Shown piece after piece: positions 1 to 6,962 of a stretch of DNA of 34,205 nt. Made by a program: the position numbers and the translations under genes. The stretch spans positions 1 to 34,205 of the forward strand of contig JAJRAN010000080.1 in the NCBI GenBank assembly GCA_028682915.1, in the 5' to 3' direction. The stretch's first letter is position 1. Each line of letters starts with the position of its first letter. The notes under the pieces were generated by a model. It made no database searches. It was not told where the DNA came from and saw only the letters and a program-made list of their open reading frames with translations. This DNA comes from Methanomassiliicoccales archaeon. GTDB lineage: Archaea; Thermoplasmatota; Thermoplasmata; Methanomassiliicoccales; UBA472.

Positions 1-2
1 CA

Positions 3-446
3 TCGGTCGGGGTGATCGTGGCCGCCGTCCTGGTCTATCTTTTCGACCTGCAGCAGGCGGACCCGGTGATATCCATAGCCATCAGCATCATCATATTGTA
101 TGGCTCGTACCGCATCGTTTCCCAGAGCGTCTACATCCTGCTGGAGTTCGCACCAGGCAACGTGGACCTCGCCGAGGTCAAGGCGGAGCTGATGAAGGTC
201 CAAGGGGTCATCGACGTGCACGACATGCATGCCTGGACCTTGTCCTCGGGCATCTACGCCCTCAGCGCCCACATACAGGTGGTCGACCAGCCGCTGTCCA
301 CCTGCTCCTGCGTCGTCCAGGACTGCGAGCGCATCCTGAGGGAGAAGTTCGGCATATCCCACACCACGCTTCAGCTGGAATCGCAGGCGTGCGAGGTGGA
401 TGCGTGCTTCTTCAGGCAGCCGAACGGGGTCGATGAGAAGAAATAG
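3..446 (+). CDS. Cation diffusion facilitator (CDF) metal exporter, C-terminal part
   Basis: This is the 3' part of a CDF-family divalent metal (Zn/Cd/Co) antiporter that exports metal from the cytoplasm. The reading frame is open to the left edge of the window, so the start lies outside. The visible protein begins with SVGVIVAAVLVY, typical of the last transmembrane helices, followed by a second hydrophobic helix (IAISIIILYGSYRIV). A soluble C-terminal domain of about 90 residues follows, with the CzcD-like HDMHAWTLSSG signature of the metal-sensing dimerisation domain. The tail holds several Cys (STCSC, ACEVDACFF), which may bind metal. It converges on the flavoredoxin-like gene with a 28-bp gap. 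The family call is firm; the metal is not determined. Confidence 0.9.
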   Translation, partial: SVGVIVAAVLVYLFDLQQADPVISIAISIIILYGSYRIVSQSVYILLEFAPGNVDLAEVKAELMKVQGVIDVHDMHAWTLSSGIYALSAHIQVVDQPLSTCSCVVQDCERILREKFGISHTTLQLESQACEVDACFFRQPNGVDEKK

Positions 447-474
447 GAATTGCGAGAAAAGGTGCGCGAACCAG

Positions 475-1044
475 CTAGGTGATCTTCTTCCCCACCTCGA
501 ACCCTTTCGCCACCAGTTCCCCGATGCCGTAGTAGTTGCGGTCGTCGGGGGAGTAGAGGAACGGCTTCGCCCTCTTGATGCTCGTGGCGCCCTTCTCGTC
601 CAGGACCGACTCCTCGGCCTTGACGTCGACTATCTCCCCGATGAACTGCGTGTGCAGCCCTATCTCGGTGATGTGGATGACCTTGCATTCGAGGACCAGG
701 GGGAACTCCCTTATGTACGGGGCATCGACCAGCACCGACTTGACCGGGGTGAGGCCGACGGTGGCGAGCTTGTCCTCTTCCTTGCCGCTCGTCATCCCTA
801 GGTAGTCAACCTTCGCCACCAGCTCCTCGGAGGGAACGTTCACCGTGAACGCCTTCCTCTCCAGGATGCAACCGTAGCTGTAGGTAGCCTTCCTCAGCGA
901 TATGGCGACGCACGGTGGAGCGGAGCAGCAGATGCCGGCCCAGGCGACAGTGGCCGCGTTCGCCCTGCCGTTCTTGTCATAGCTTCCGATGACCACTGCG
1001 GGAGTGGGATATAGTAACGTCCTAGCGCCTAACGACCTCTTCAT
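475..1044 (-). CDS. Flavin reductase-like / flavoredoxin family protein
   Basis: About 189 residues, matching the FMN-binding split-barrel flavin reductase/flavoredoxin family. The N-terminal segment ([24 protein letters not shown]) and the block [21 protein letters not shown] are typical of FMN binding in flavoredoxins, small electron carriers of anaerobes. The ATG at 1044 is preferred over an in-frame GTG at 1053 because GAGGTG sits 6 nt upstream of the ATG. Its physiological partner is unknown. The short leader contains a strong hairpin (1063-1085) below a palindromic TATA-like box. It is transcribed alone, convergent with the CDF gene. Confidence 0.85.
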   Translation of the reverse strand: MKRSLGARTLLYPTPAVVIGSYDKNGRANAATVAWAGICCSAPPCVAISLRKATYSYGCILERKAFTVNVPSEELVAKVDYLGMTSGKEEDKLATVGLTPVKSVLVDAPYIREFPLVLECKVIHITEIGLHTQFIGEIVDVKAEESVLDEKGATSIKRAKPFLYSPDDRNYYGIGELVAKGFEVGKKIT

Positions 1045-1062
1045 TTCGCACACCTCGCGCCC

Positions 1063-1085
1063 GCTTCCTCGGGCCTCGAGGAAGC
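1063..1085 (-). promoter_or_regulatory. Hairpin at the transcript start of the flavoredoxin gene
   Basis: A perfect 9-bp inverted repeat (GCTTCCTCG and CGAGGAAGC) with a 5-nt loop lies between the TATA-like box and the ATG at 1044. It may overlap the predicted transcription start. It could be an operator or a 5' leader hairpin; the function is inferred. Confidence 0.45.
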
Positions 1086-1096
1086 AAAGAAGCCGG

Positions 1097-1108
1097 GCGC
1101 TTAAGCGC
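1097..1108 (-). promoter_or_regulatory. Palindromic TATA-like box, flavoredoxin promoter
   Basis: The sequence GCGCTTAAGCGC is a perfect 12-bp palindrome about 55 bp upstream of the ATG at 1044. The CTTAAG core resembles the TTTAAG-type boxes upstream of other genes in this window. Confidence 0.4.
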
Positions 1109-1138
1109 TTTTCGGCCGCGGGGGAGGGTGCGGGCGCC

Positions 1139-2692
1139 TCAATGCCTGAAGATCCTCACGCCGGTGAAGACCATGGCCATCCCGTGCTCGTTCGCGGCCT
1201 TGATGACCTCCTCGTCCCGGATCGAGCCTCCGGGCTGGATGACCGCGGTCACCCCGGCCCTCGCCGCCTCGTCGATCCCGTCCCGGAAGGGGAAGAACGC
1301 GTCCGAGGCCATGACCGAGCCGCGCGCGTTCTCCTTGGCCTTGTAGGCGGCGATCATGCTGGAGTCCACCCGGGACATCTGCCCAGCGCCTATCCCAACG
1401 ACCCGCTCGCCCTTCGCAAGGATTATGGCGTTGGACCAGACGTGCTTGCATACCTTCCATGCGAAGAGCATGCTCTCTAGCTCGACCTCCGTCGGCGCCC
1501 GCGCCGTGACCACCCTCAATGCGGCCGGGTCCAGGGGCTGGACGTCCGCGGTCTGCACCAGGAGGCCTCCCTTCACCTTCTTCATCTTCAGCTCCGGCAG
1601 CTCATCGTGGGCGATGGGGGCGCCGGTGCGGAGGAGGCGGATGTTCTTCTTCTTGCTAAGCAGCGCCAGGGCCTCCGGGGCGTACTCGGGCGCGATGACG
1701 CAGTCAACGAAATGCGAGCTGATCTGCTCCGCCGTGGCCAGGTCCACCTCGCGGTTGAGGCCGATCACGCAGCCGAAGGCCGCGAGCGAATCGACGTTGT
1801 AGGCGACGACGAAGGCGTCCACCAGGCTGTCGGAGGAGGCGATGCCGCAGGGATTGGTGTGCTTGATGACCACGGCGGTAGGCCGGTCAGGGAACTCCCT
1901 GAGCAGCTCGAGCGCCGATTCCAGGTCCAGGATGTTGTTGTAGGATATCTCCCGTCCATGCAGCTTCTCGCTCTTCCCCACGGCCACGCCCGCGACGAAC
2001 GGGTCCACGTAGAAAGCGCCCGTCTGCTGGGGGTTCTCGCCGTAGCGGAGGTCGTAGGCTTTGTCCATGCCTAATGAGTAGGAGGAAGGGAACGCGTCCC
2101 CGGGGAAGACCCGGGCCAGATACGAGGAGATCATGGCGTCGTACACCGCGGTGGAGCGATAAGCCTCCAGAGCCAGCCGACGCAGGGTGTCCTCGCCGAC
2201 CTGGGAAGCGGAGGCCCTCATCTCCTGCAATATGTCAGGATATCTGGCCGGGTTGGTCACCACCGCCACCCCCTCGTAGTTCTTGGCCGCGGCGCGGATG
2301 AGGGACGGCCCCCCGATGTCGATGTTCTCTATTATCTCGTCCAGCGGGGCCCCTTTCAGGACGGTCTCCTTGAAGGGGTAGAGGTTGACCACCACCATGT
2401 CGATCTTCTTCAGACCAGCCTTGTGCAGCTGGGCCATATGATCCTTGGAGCCCCTCCGGGCCAGTATCCCGGCATGGATGGCTGGGTGGAGGGTCTTCAC
2501 CCGGCCATCGAGCATCTCGGGCCAGCCGGTGACTTCGGATATGCCTATGGTCTTAATGCCGTTCTTCTCCAGGAGGGCCGCGGTGCCGCCGGTGGATATT
2601 ATCTCCACTCCCAATTCCCTCAAGCCCTTGGCAAAATCGACCAGACCGTCCTTGTTGGAAACGCTGAGCAGCGCCCTCTCTACGCGAACCAT
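1139..2692 (-). CDS. purH: Bifunctional AICAR formyltransferase / IMP cyclohydrolase
   Basis: A complete 517-residue PurH of the usual family length. It catalyses the last two steps of de novo IMP synthesis: formylation of AICAR with 10-formyl-THF, then ring closure. The N-terminal MGS-like cyclohydrolase domain carries [22 protein letters not shown] and [17 protein letters not shown]. The transformylase domain carries KHTNPCG, and the C-terminus has [21 protein letters not shown] and the family-typical ending [10 protein letters not shown]. Many archaea use PurP and PurO instead, so this bacterial-type fused enzyme fits a THF-using organism together with the formate-THF ligase and FolD nearby. 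The start ATG at 2692 is followed directly by the conserved N-terminus. It is a single gene, divergent from the small basic protein. Confidence 0.97.
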   Translation of the reverse strand: MVRVERALLSVSNKDGLVDFAKGLRELGVEIISTGGTAALLEKNGIKTIGISEVTGWPEMLDGRVKTLHPAIHAGILARRGSKDHMAQLHKAGLKKIDMVVVNLYPFKETVLKGAPLDEIIENIDIGGPSLIRAAAKNYEGVAVVTNPARYPDILQEMRASASQVGEDTLRRLALEAYRSTAVYDAMISSYLARVFPGDAFPSSYSLGMDKAYDLRYGENPQQTGAFYVDPFVAGVAVGKSEKLHGREISYNNILDLESALELLREFPDRPTAVVIKHTNPCGIASSDSLVDAFVVAYNVDSLAAFGCVIGLNREVDLATAEQISSHFVDCVIAPEYAPEALALLSKKKNIRLLRTGAPIAHDELPELKMKKVKGGLLVQTADVQPLDPAALRVVTARAPTEVELESMLFAWKVCKHVWSNAIILAKGERVVGIGAGQMSRVDSSMIAAYKAKENARGSVMASDAFFPFRDGIDEAARAGVTAVIQPGGSIRDEEVIKAANEHGMAMVFTGVRIFRH

Positions 2693-2752
2693 AGCAAATG
2701 CCCCCTAGATGCGGCGTACCGGAGAAGTATGCCACAGGGATATTGCGCGCGT

Positions 2753-2762
2753 GGAAATAAAC
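2753..2762 (-). promoter_or_regulatory. Possible TATA-like box for purH
   Basis: On the minus strand this reads GTTTATTTCC, about 60 bp upstream of the purH ATG. It is the only AT-rich box in this stretch; the assignment is tentative. Confidence 0.3.
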
Positions 2763-2793
2763 CTCTCCATCGTAGCTAGGCTGGATTCGGCAA

Positions 2794-2805
2794 GGGCTTA
2801 AGCCC
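2794..2805 (+). promoter_or_regulatory. Palindromic TATA-like box upstream of the Lys/Arg-rich protein
   Basis: GGGCTTAAGCCC is a perfect palindrome centred about 29 bp before the ATG at 2829, the spacing expected for a leaderless archaeal transcript. Its symmetry means it could also be read toward purH. Confidence 0.45.
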
Positions 2806-2828
2806 ATGGTGGCGAATCAAGTACGGAG

Positions 2829-3026
2829 ATGGCGGTAAAGAAGAAGACGCCCAAGAGCACCAAGAGGAAAACGACCCGAAGGAAGACCACGCATCGCGCC
2901 AGGAAGAAGACCTCAACGAGGAGGAAGACGGCGAAGCGGACGCGCAGGACGAGCGAGGAGAAACTGGTCGGGGACGTGGTCGCAGGCATCACCAGCATCC
3001 TGGGCAATATCACGAAGAAGAAGTAG
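2829..3026 (+). CDS. Small Lys/Arg/Thr-rich basic protein, putative DNA-binding
   Basis: A 65-residue protein. Residues 1-42 are almost entirely Lys, Arg, Thr and Ser (for example KRKTTRRKTTHRARKKTS), like the tails of histone H1-like or other chromatin proteins. The last third (EEKLVGDVVAGITSILGNITKKK region) is a short amphipathic or hydrophobic helix with a basic end. No enzyme motif is visible. The gene has its own TATA-like box at leaderless distance and lies between divergent purH and acsE. Binding to DNA or RNA is inferred from composition only. It could be a nucleoid-associated protein, or a ribosome- or RNA-associated peptide. The exact family is not recognised. Confidence 0.65.
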   Translation: MAVKKKTPKSTKRKTTRRKTTHRARKKTSTRRKTAKRTRRTSEEKLVGDVVAGITSILGNITKKK

Positions 3027-3067
3027 CTGGTTGGCGAAACGGTCTGGCCCAGGTACCACCTACAAAG

Positions 3068-3077
3068 GGTTTTATTG
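3068..3077 (+). promoter_or_regulatory. TATA-like box for acsE
   Basis: GTTTTATTG lies about 30 bp upstream of the ATG at 3106, giving a leader of only a few nucleotides. Confidence 0.45.
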
Positions 3078-3105
3078 AGCAATGGCCTTCAATCGTCCGA
3101 GCTAG

Positions 3106-3882
3106 ATGTACATAATCTCGGAGAGGATAAACGGGCTATTCACCTCGGTCTCCAAGTCCATTGACCATCGCGACGCCAAGTGGATCCAGGCGCACGCCTT
3201 GAGGCAGATCGAATGCGGGGCCCAGGCCTTGGACATCAACACTGGCCCAGGCAGGGAGGACGGCCCAGCCGCGATGGAATGGCTGGTGAAGACGGTCCAG
3301 GATGTGACGGAGGTCCCGCTGTGCATCGATTCCCCGGGCATCAAGACCCTGACCGCCGGCATCAGGGCGGCAAAGAACAAGGTCATCATCAATTCCACCA
3401 CCGCGGAGAAGGCGAAGATGGAGAAGCTGTTCCCGCTGGCGAGGGAGCATGGTGCCGAGGTCATCTGCCTCTGCATGGACGAGCGGGGGGTCCCGAACTC
3501 GGCGGAGGCCCGGGGGGAGATGGCCATGCTCATGATCACCACCGCCATGGAATACGACATCATGCCCGACCGGCTCTTCCTGGACCCGCTGGTGCTGCCA
3601 ACGAAGGCCGCCCAGGACCAGGGGGCGAAGGTCATCGAGGCGGTGCGCGCGTTCCAGTCATTGAACGAGCCCCCGCCGCGTACCGTCGTCGGCCTGAGCA
3701 ACGTCTCCAACGGCGCCAAGGACCGCCCGCTGGTTAACCGCACCTACATGGCCATGCTCATGGGCGCGGGGCTCTCGGCAGCCATCTTGGACCCTGAGGA
3801 CCAGGAGCTGATGAACACCATCAAGGCGGCCCAGGTGCTGCTGAACCAGAAGCTGTATGCGGATGACTTCCTTCGAGCCTGA
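3106..3882 (+). CDS. acsE: AcsE-like methyltetrahydrofolate:corrinoid/FeS protein methyltransferase
   Basis: A 258-residue single-domain pterin-binding TIM barrel of the same length as acetogen AcsE. In the Wood-Ljungdahl pathway AcsE moves the methyl group from methyl-THF to the cobalt of the corrinoid FeS protein that feeds acetyl-CoA synthase. It matches the family from end to end: IISERINGLF at the start, GAQALDINTGP, AMEWLVKTVQ, CIDSPGIKT, INSTTAEKAKMEKLFPLA, LFLDPLVLP, VVGLSNVSNG and RPLVNRTYMAM, ending in LLNQKLYADDF. A general MtrH-like or methylamine-type methyltransferase is less likely given this similarity. It appears to begin an operon with the downstream MFS gene (68-bp gap). 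No corrinoid protein or CODH/ACS gene lies next to it in the window. Confidence 0.9.
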   Translation: MYIISERINGLFTSVSKSIDHRDAKWIQAHALRQIECGAQALDINTGPGREDGPAAMEWLVKTVQDVTEVPLCIDSPGIKTLTAGIRAAKNKVIINSTTAEKAKMEKLFPLAREHGAEVICLCMDERGVPNSAEARGEMAMLMITTAMEYDIMPDRLFLDPLVLPTKAAQDQGAKVIEAVRAFQSLNEPPPRTVVGLSNVSNGAKDRPLVNRTYMAMLMGAGLSAAILDPEDQELMNTIKAAQVLLNQKLYADDFLRA

Positions 3883-3946
3883 GCGCAAGGTCGTTCCCTT
3901 CGACGTCACCGTCCCTGGTCATCAGATCAGGAGCCTGAAGGTCTGA
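3863..3946 (+). CDS. Possible 27-residue ORF overlapping the acsE end
   Basis: An ATG inside the acsE 3' end opens a different frame of 27 codons (MTSFEPERKVVPFDVTVPGH, then seven more residues). It ends 4 nt before the MFS start. Its third codon positions are mostly G or C, like the neighbouring real genes, and its position suggests translational coupling between acsE and the transporter. No family is recognised. It may be a real microprotein, the remnant of a lost gene, or chance. Confidence 0.25.
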   Translation: MTSFEPERKVVPFDVTVPGHQIRSLKV

Positions 3947-3950
3947 GGCA

Positions 3951-5159
3951 ATGGTCAAGGATTACCTGGCGGGCCGGGAGAGGCGCTTCCTCCTCATCAT
4001 AGGCATAGTGGCGGCCTTGGCCATCCTGACCAGCACGATGTCCAAGAATCCTGCCCTCCCCCTCCTGGCCGAGAGCATCGGCGCGGATGCGGCGCAGGTG
4101 GGGCTCATCGCCGCCATAAGCCCGATCCCCGGGATCCTCTTCAGCGGATTGGCCGGTGCGTACTCCGACAAGCACGGCCGCTCCAAGATCGTGACCCTTT
4201 CGCTCGTCGTCTTCGCCACGGCCCCATTCCTCTACCTCTTGGTCCAGATGCCTTGGCAATTGGCGGCGGTCAGGTTCTATCATGGGTTCGCCACGGCCCT
4301 GTTCATGCCCGTGGCCGCCGCGGCGGTCGCCGACCGATTCCCCAGCGAGGTGAGGGGGCAGATGCTGGCCACCTACTCCTCTTTCACCATGGTGGGGAGG
4401 TTCGCCGCCCCCTTCCTCGGGGGCGCGCTACTGTATCTCGCCAACTTCGGCTTCCTCTATCTTACATGTGGGGTCACCGCCCTCGTCGCCCTGCTGGTCT
4501 CCTTCGCCATACCTTGGGAGGAGGGGCATTTGCGAGCCCATGCCGCCAAGTACCCTGGCTCCTTCCTCGGTGGCCTCAGGGATGTGGCAAAGGACCGCAG
4601 GATTATCACCACCTCGGGCATGGAGGCGGTGCAGTATTTCGCCATGGGGACCTTCGAGGCCTTCCTGCCATTGTACATGCTCTCCCTCGGATACAACGGG
4701 CTGGAGATCGGCACTGTCATGGGCCTTCAGATCGTGAGCATGCTCCTGGCCAAGCCTATGATGGGACGCCTGTCCGATCGAAGCGGCAGAGGGCTGGGCA
4801 TCGTCGTGGGCCTCTTGCTGGGCGCACTGGCCATAACCATCATGCCCTTCGCCACCGCCCTTTGGGCATTGGGCCTGCTATCCATCGTGTTCGGGCTGAC
4901 TGTGGCCTCAGTGACTGCGTCCACCTCCGCCCTGGTGTGCGATCTGGCAGGGAGGTCCGCCCATGGCTCGGCCATCGGCGTTCTCAGCTCGGTAATGGAC
5001 ATAGGCCACTCCTTGGGCCCGCTGATCGCCGGCCTGGTGATAGGCGCCTACTCATATCAGCTGGGGTTCGCCCTGCCGGCCGCGCTCCTGATCGTCGGAG
5101 CCTTGGTCTTCACCATGGTGGTTTGGAAGCCATCCCGTGGCCATGGAAGCGAGGGATGA
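3951..5159 (+). CDS. Major facilitator superfamily (MFS) transporter
   Basis: A 402-residue polytopic membrane protein with about 12 hydrophobic helices in two halves, the standard MFS layout. The loop after helix 2 reads GAYSDKHGRSKIV, the MFS signature (G-x3-D-x2-G-R-x2). The equivalent loop in the second half is GRLSDRSGRGLG. The pattern resembles drug or small-molecule exporters of the DHA type, but no substrate can be assigned. It is likely co-transcribed with acsE, and its stop is only 5 bp from the convergent membrane-protein gene. Confidence 0.88.
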   Translation: MVKDYLAGRERRFLLIIGIVAALAILTSTMSKNPALPLLAESIGADAAQVGLIAAISPIPGILFSGLAGAYSDKHGRSKIVTLSLVVFATAPFLYLLVQMPWQLAAVRFYHGFATALFMPVAAAAVADRFPSEVRGQMLATYSSFTMVGRFAAPFLGGALLYLANFGFLYLTCGVTALVALLVSFAIPWEEGHLRAHAAKYPGSFLGGLRDVAKDRRIITTSGMEAVQYFAMGTFEAFLPLYMLSLGYNGLEIGTVMGLQIVSMLLAKPMMGRLSDRSGRGLGIVVGLLLGALAITIMPFATALWALGLLSIVFGLTVASVTASTSALVCDLAGRSAHGSAIGVLSSVMDIGHSLGPLIAGLVIGAYSYQLGFALPAALLIVGALVFTMVVWKPSRGHGSEG

Positions 5160-5164
5160 GCCCG

Positions 5165-6265
5165 CTAGAGCCGTTGGTATCGCCTTTCCGTCTCCTTGGC
5201 CAGATCCCCTTCGAAGAAGTTGAAGTAGACGAAGGCGAAGTAGAGCGAGAAAAGGCCCAGAAGAAGGTAATAGCTGGCGAAGGACCCGAAGATGGTTCCT
5301 GGATCATGTTCTCTTAGGGCCAGCCGGATGAAGACCACGATGGTGCCCAAGGCCACGAAGGTCTGGAGGATGCGGGAGCGTATCCCTCGGAAGAGCTCGA
5401 ACTCCTTGGTTATGCCAGGGATGCGGGCCTTAAGGGCCAGGAGCGAGAACCAGGGAATGATGATGATGGGTATGATCATGGAAATCGAGCCGAGCACGCT
5501 GAACACTTGCACTATGTCCAGGCTCTCCAGCAGCAGGGGGTTGAGGGAGACGTAGATGGCCATGATCGTTCCGAGGAATATCTCCCAGAACACGGCCCGG
5601 AAGAACCGGTCCCGCGGGAATCTGGCATTGGGGGGCTCGGCCTCCACCTTGAGCTTGGAGAGGTCCAGCATGTCCGGGATGTCCATGAGCCAGAGCATGA
5701 GCTTGGTGTCGACGCCGTCGCTCCGGGTGAAGGTCGCCTGCCTGACCCCTTTGAGTATGCCGGGCATCAGGCGGCGTATCGCCAGGCCAGCGAACCATAT
5801 CGTGCCGAAAGCGATGCAGATGACCGCCAGCTGCACGCCCCAGAGGGACAGGCTCATTGCCACGAGCACGATGGCCGCGGCGTAGGCATTCTGATAGGGC
5901 TCGAACTCGCCGCCCGCGCCAGGGAAGCCTATGAAGATAGGCCCACTCTCGGAATAATACGACACTAGGGCGAAGATAATCGCCCCAATGATGGATATCA
6001 GGAGGAAGAACTGGAACATCTTGATGGTGGATATTATTCCATGATCCCCCATGCGGACCCATGCCACCAAACCGACGAGGAAGAACGTGCCCATGATGAG
6101 CGCCGCGAACACCACGCCGGCGGCGAAGAGGTCCTGGCTGGCGACGGCGACTATGGCCACGATAATGCCGTTCAGAGCGAGGAGGACCAGGAAGAACCGG
6201 GACAGCCTCCGGTCCAGTTTCCTGAGGTAATCCTGCCTCGCTTCCCCCTCGAGCCGCTTAGCCAT
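5165..6265 (-). CDS. Polytopic membrane protein of unknown function (about 8 TM)
   Basis: 366 residues, not matched to a named family. Hydrophobic segments lie near residues 24-44, 46-70, 80-105, 127-165, 225-250, 256-284, 300-318 and 332-352. A hydrophilic loop at about 180-222 contains the acidic and Pro-rich stretch MDIPDMLDLSKLKVEAEPP. The N-terminus is basic and charged, and the protein ends in a charged ETERRYQRL tail. No transporter or enzyme motif was seen. It lies downstream of the sulfur-transfer operon on the same strand with a 52-bp gap, so it may be read from the same transcript. Another unrecognised membrane protein lies on the other side of that operon, but the two do not look like obvious paralogues. 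Confidence 0.75.
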   Translation of the reverse strand: MAKRLEGEARQDYLRKLDRRLSRFFLVLLALNGIIVAIVAVASQDLFAAGVVFAALIMGTFFLVGLVAWVRMGDHGIISTIKMFQFFLLISIIGAIIFALVSYYSESGPIFIGFPGAGGEFEPYQNAYAAAIVLVAMSLSLWGVQLAVICIAFGTIWFAGLAIRRLMPGILKGVRQATFTRSDGVDTKLMLWLMDIPDMLDLSKLKVEAEPPNARFPRDRFFRAVFWEIFLGTIMAIYVSLNPLLLESLDIVQVFSVLGSISMIIPIIIIPWFSLLALKARIPGITKEFELFRGIRSRILQTFVALGTIVVFIRLALREHDPGTIFGSFASYYLLLGLFSLYFAFVYFNFFEGDLAKETERRYQRL

Positions 6266-6317
6266 TCCTTGCCATTATCCTTTGGCGTGAGATATGAGCT
6301 TTGCCGGCCCTAGGGGA

Positions 6318-6962
6318 TCAGGCGGTGGAGGGATTGAAATGGAGCTCCACCTTCTTGACGTCCCAGAGGGTCTCGATCCTCTCCTTGATCTCCTCCTGGA
6401 TGTTGGAGGCGAAGATGTGGTTCTCGGGCAGGTCCACCCAGATGCTGACCGTCCCTTCCTCGACCTTGACGTCGGTTATCAGGTTCCCGCGCACCACGTC
6501 CAAACCCGTGAGGGGGTTCATCACGTTCTTGAGCCGGCGCTTGACCTCGTCCACCGTGGTGGGCTTCTTCTCCTTTATCAGGCCGTGCTTCTCCTCGTAG
6601 TTGTTGATGGCCTCCCGCAGCCCCTCCACAGCCAGCACCGAGCAGTGCGCTTTGATCTTGGGCAGGCCGCCGAGCGCCTCCGAGGCGTCCTTCCAGGATA
6701 TCTGCTTGGCCTCCTCGATGGTCTTGCCCTTGGCCAGCTCGGTGATGATGGAGCCGGTGGCGATGTTGCTCGCGCACCCGTAGGACTCGAACTTGATGTC
6801 GGTGATGCGGTGCTCCTTCTCATCCACCTTCAGGTAAACGGCCACCATGTCCCCGCAAGCCGGGCTGCCCACGATGGCCTTCCCGTCCGGGTCCTCGATC
6901 TTTCCGACGTTCTGTGGGTTCTTGAAATGCTCCAGTACCTTGTCGCCGTATGGGAATTTCAT
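6318..6962 (-). CDS. iscU: IscU/NifU-type FeS scaffold fused to a MIP18/DUF59-like domain
   Basis: 214 residues. Residues 1-125 are an IscU-type FeS scaffold with the three cluster ligands and the conserved Asp: ACGD (Cys36, Asp38), YGCAS (Cys63) and AHCS (Cys107). Residues from about 138 to 214 resemble the MIP18/DUF59 (SufT-like) fold (VKRRLKNVMNPLTGLDVV, then LITDVKVEEGTVSIWVDLP), a domain linked to FeS targeting. Ordinary IscU stops near residue 130, so the C-terminal half is an added domain. The ATG at 6962 has GGAGG about 7 nt upstream and overlaps the iscS stop by 4 nt, which implies translational coupling. A longer upstream frame is the shadow of iscS. The role is assembly or transfer of [2Fe-2S]/[4Fe-4S] clusters in the cytoplasm. 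Confidence 0.93.
   Translation of the reverse strand: MKFPYGDKVLEHFKNPQNVGKIEDPDGKAIVGSPACGDMVAVYLKVDEKEHRITDIKFESYGCASNIATGSIITELAKGKTIEEAKQISWKDASEALGGLPKIKAHCSVLAVEGLREAINNYEEKHGLIKEKKPTTVDEVKRRLKNVMNPLTGLDVVRGNLITDVKVEEGTVSIWVDLPENHIFASNIQEEIKERIETLWDVKKVELHFNPSTA

Noticed and set aside
3102-3743. 213-codon open frame on the minus strand opposite acsE
   Set aside because: It has no family features and lies wholly opposite a strongly conserved gene; long shadow frames are common in GC-rich DNA.
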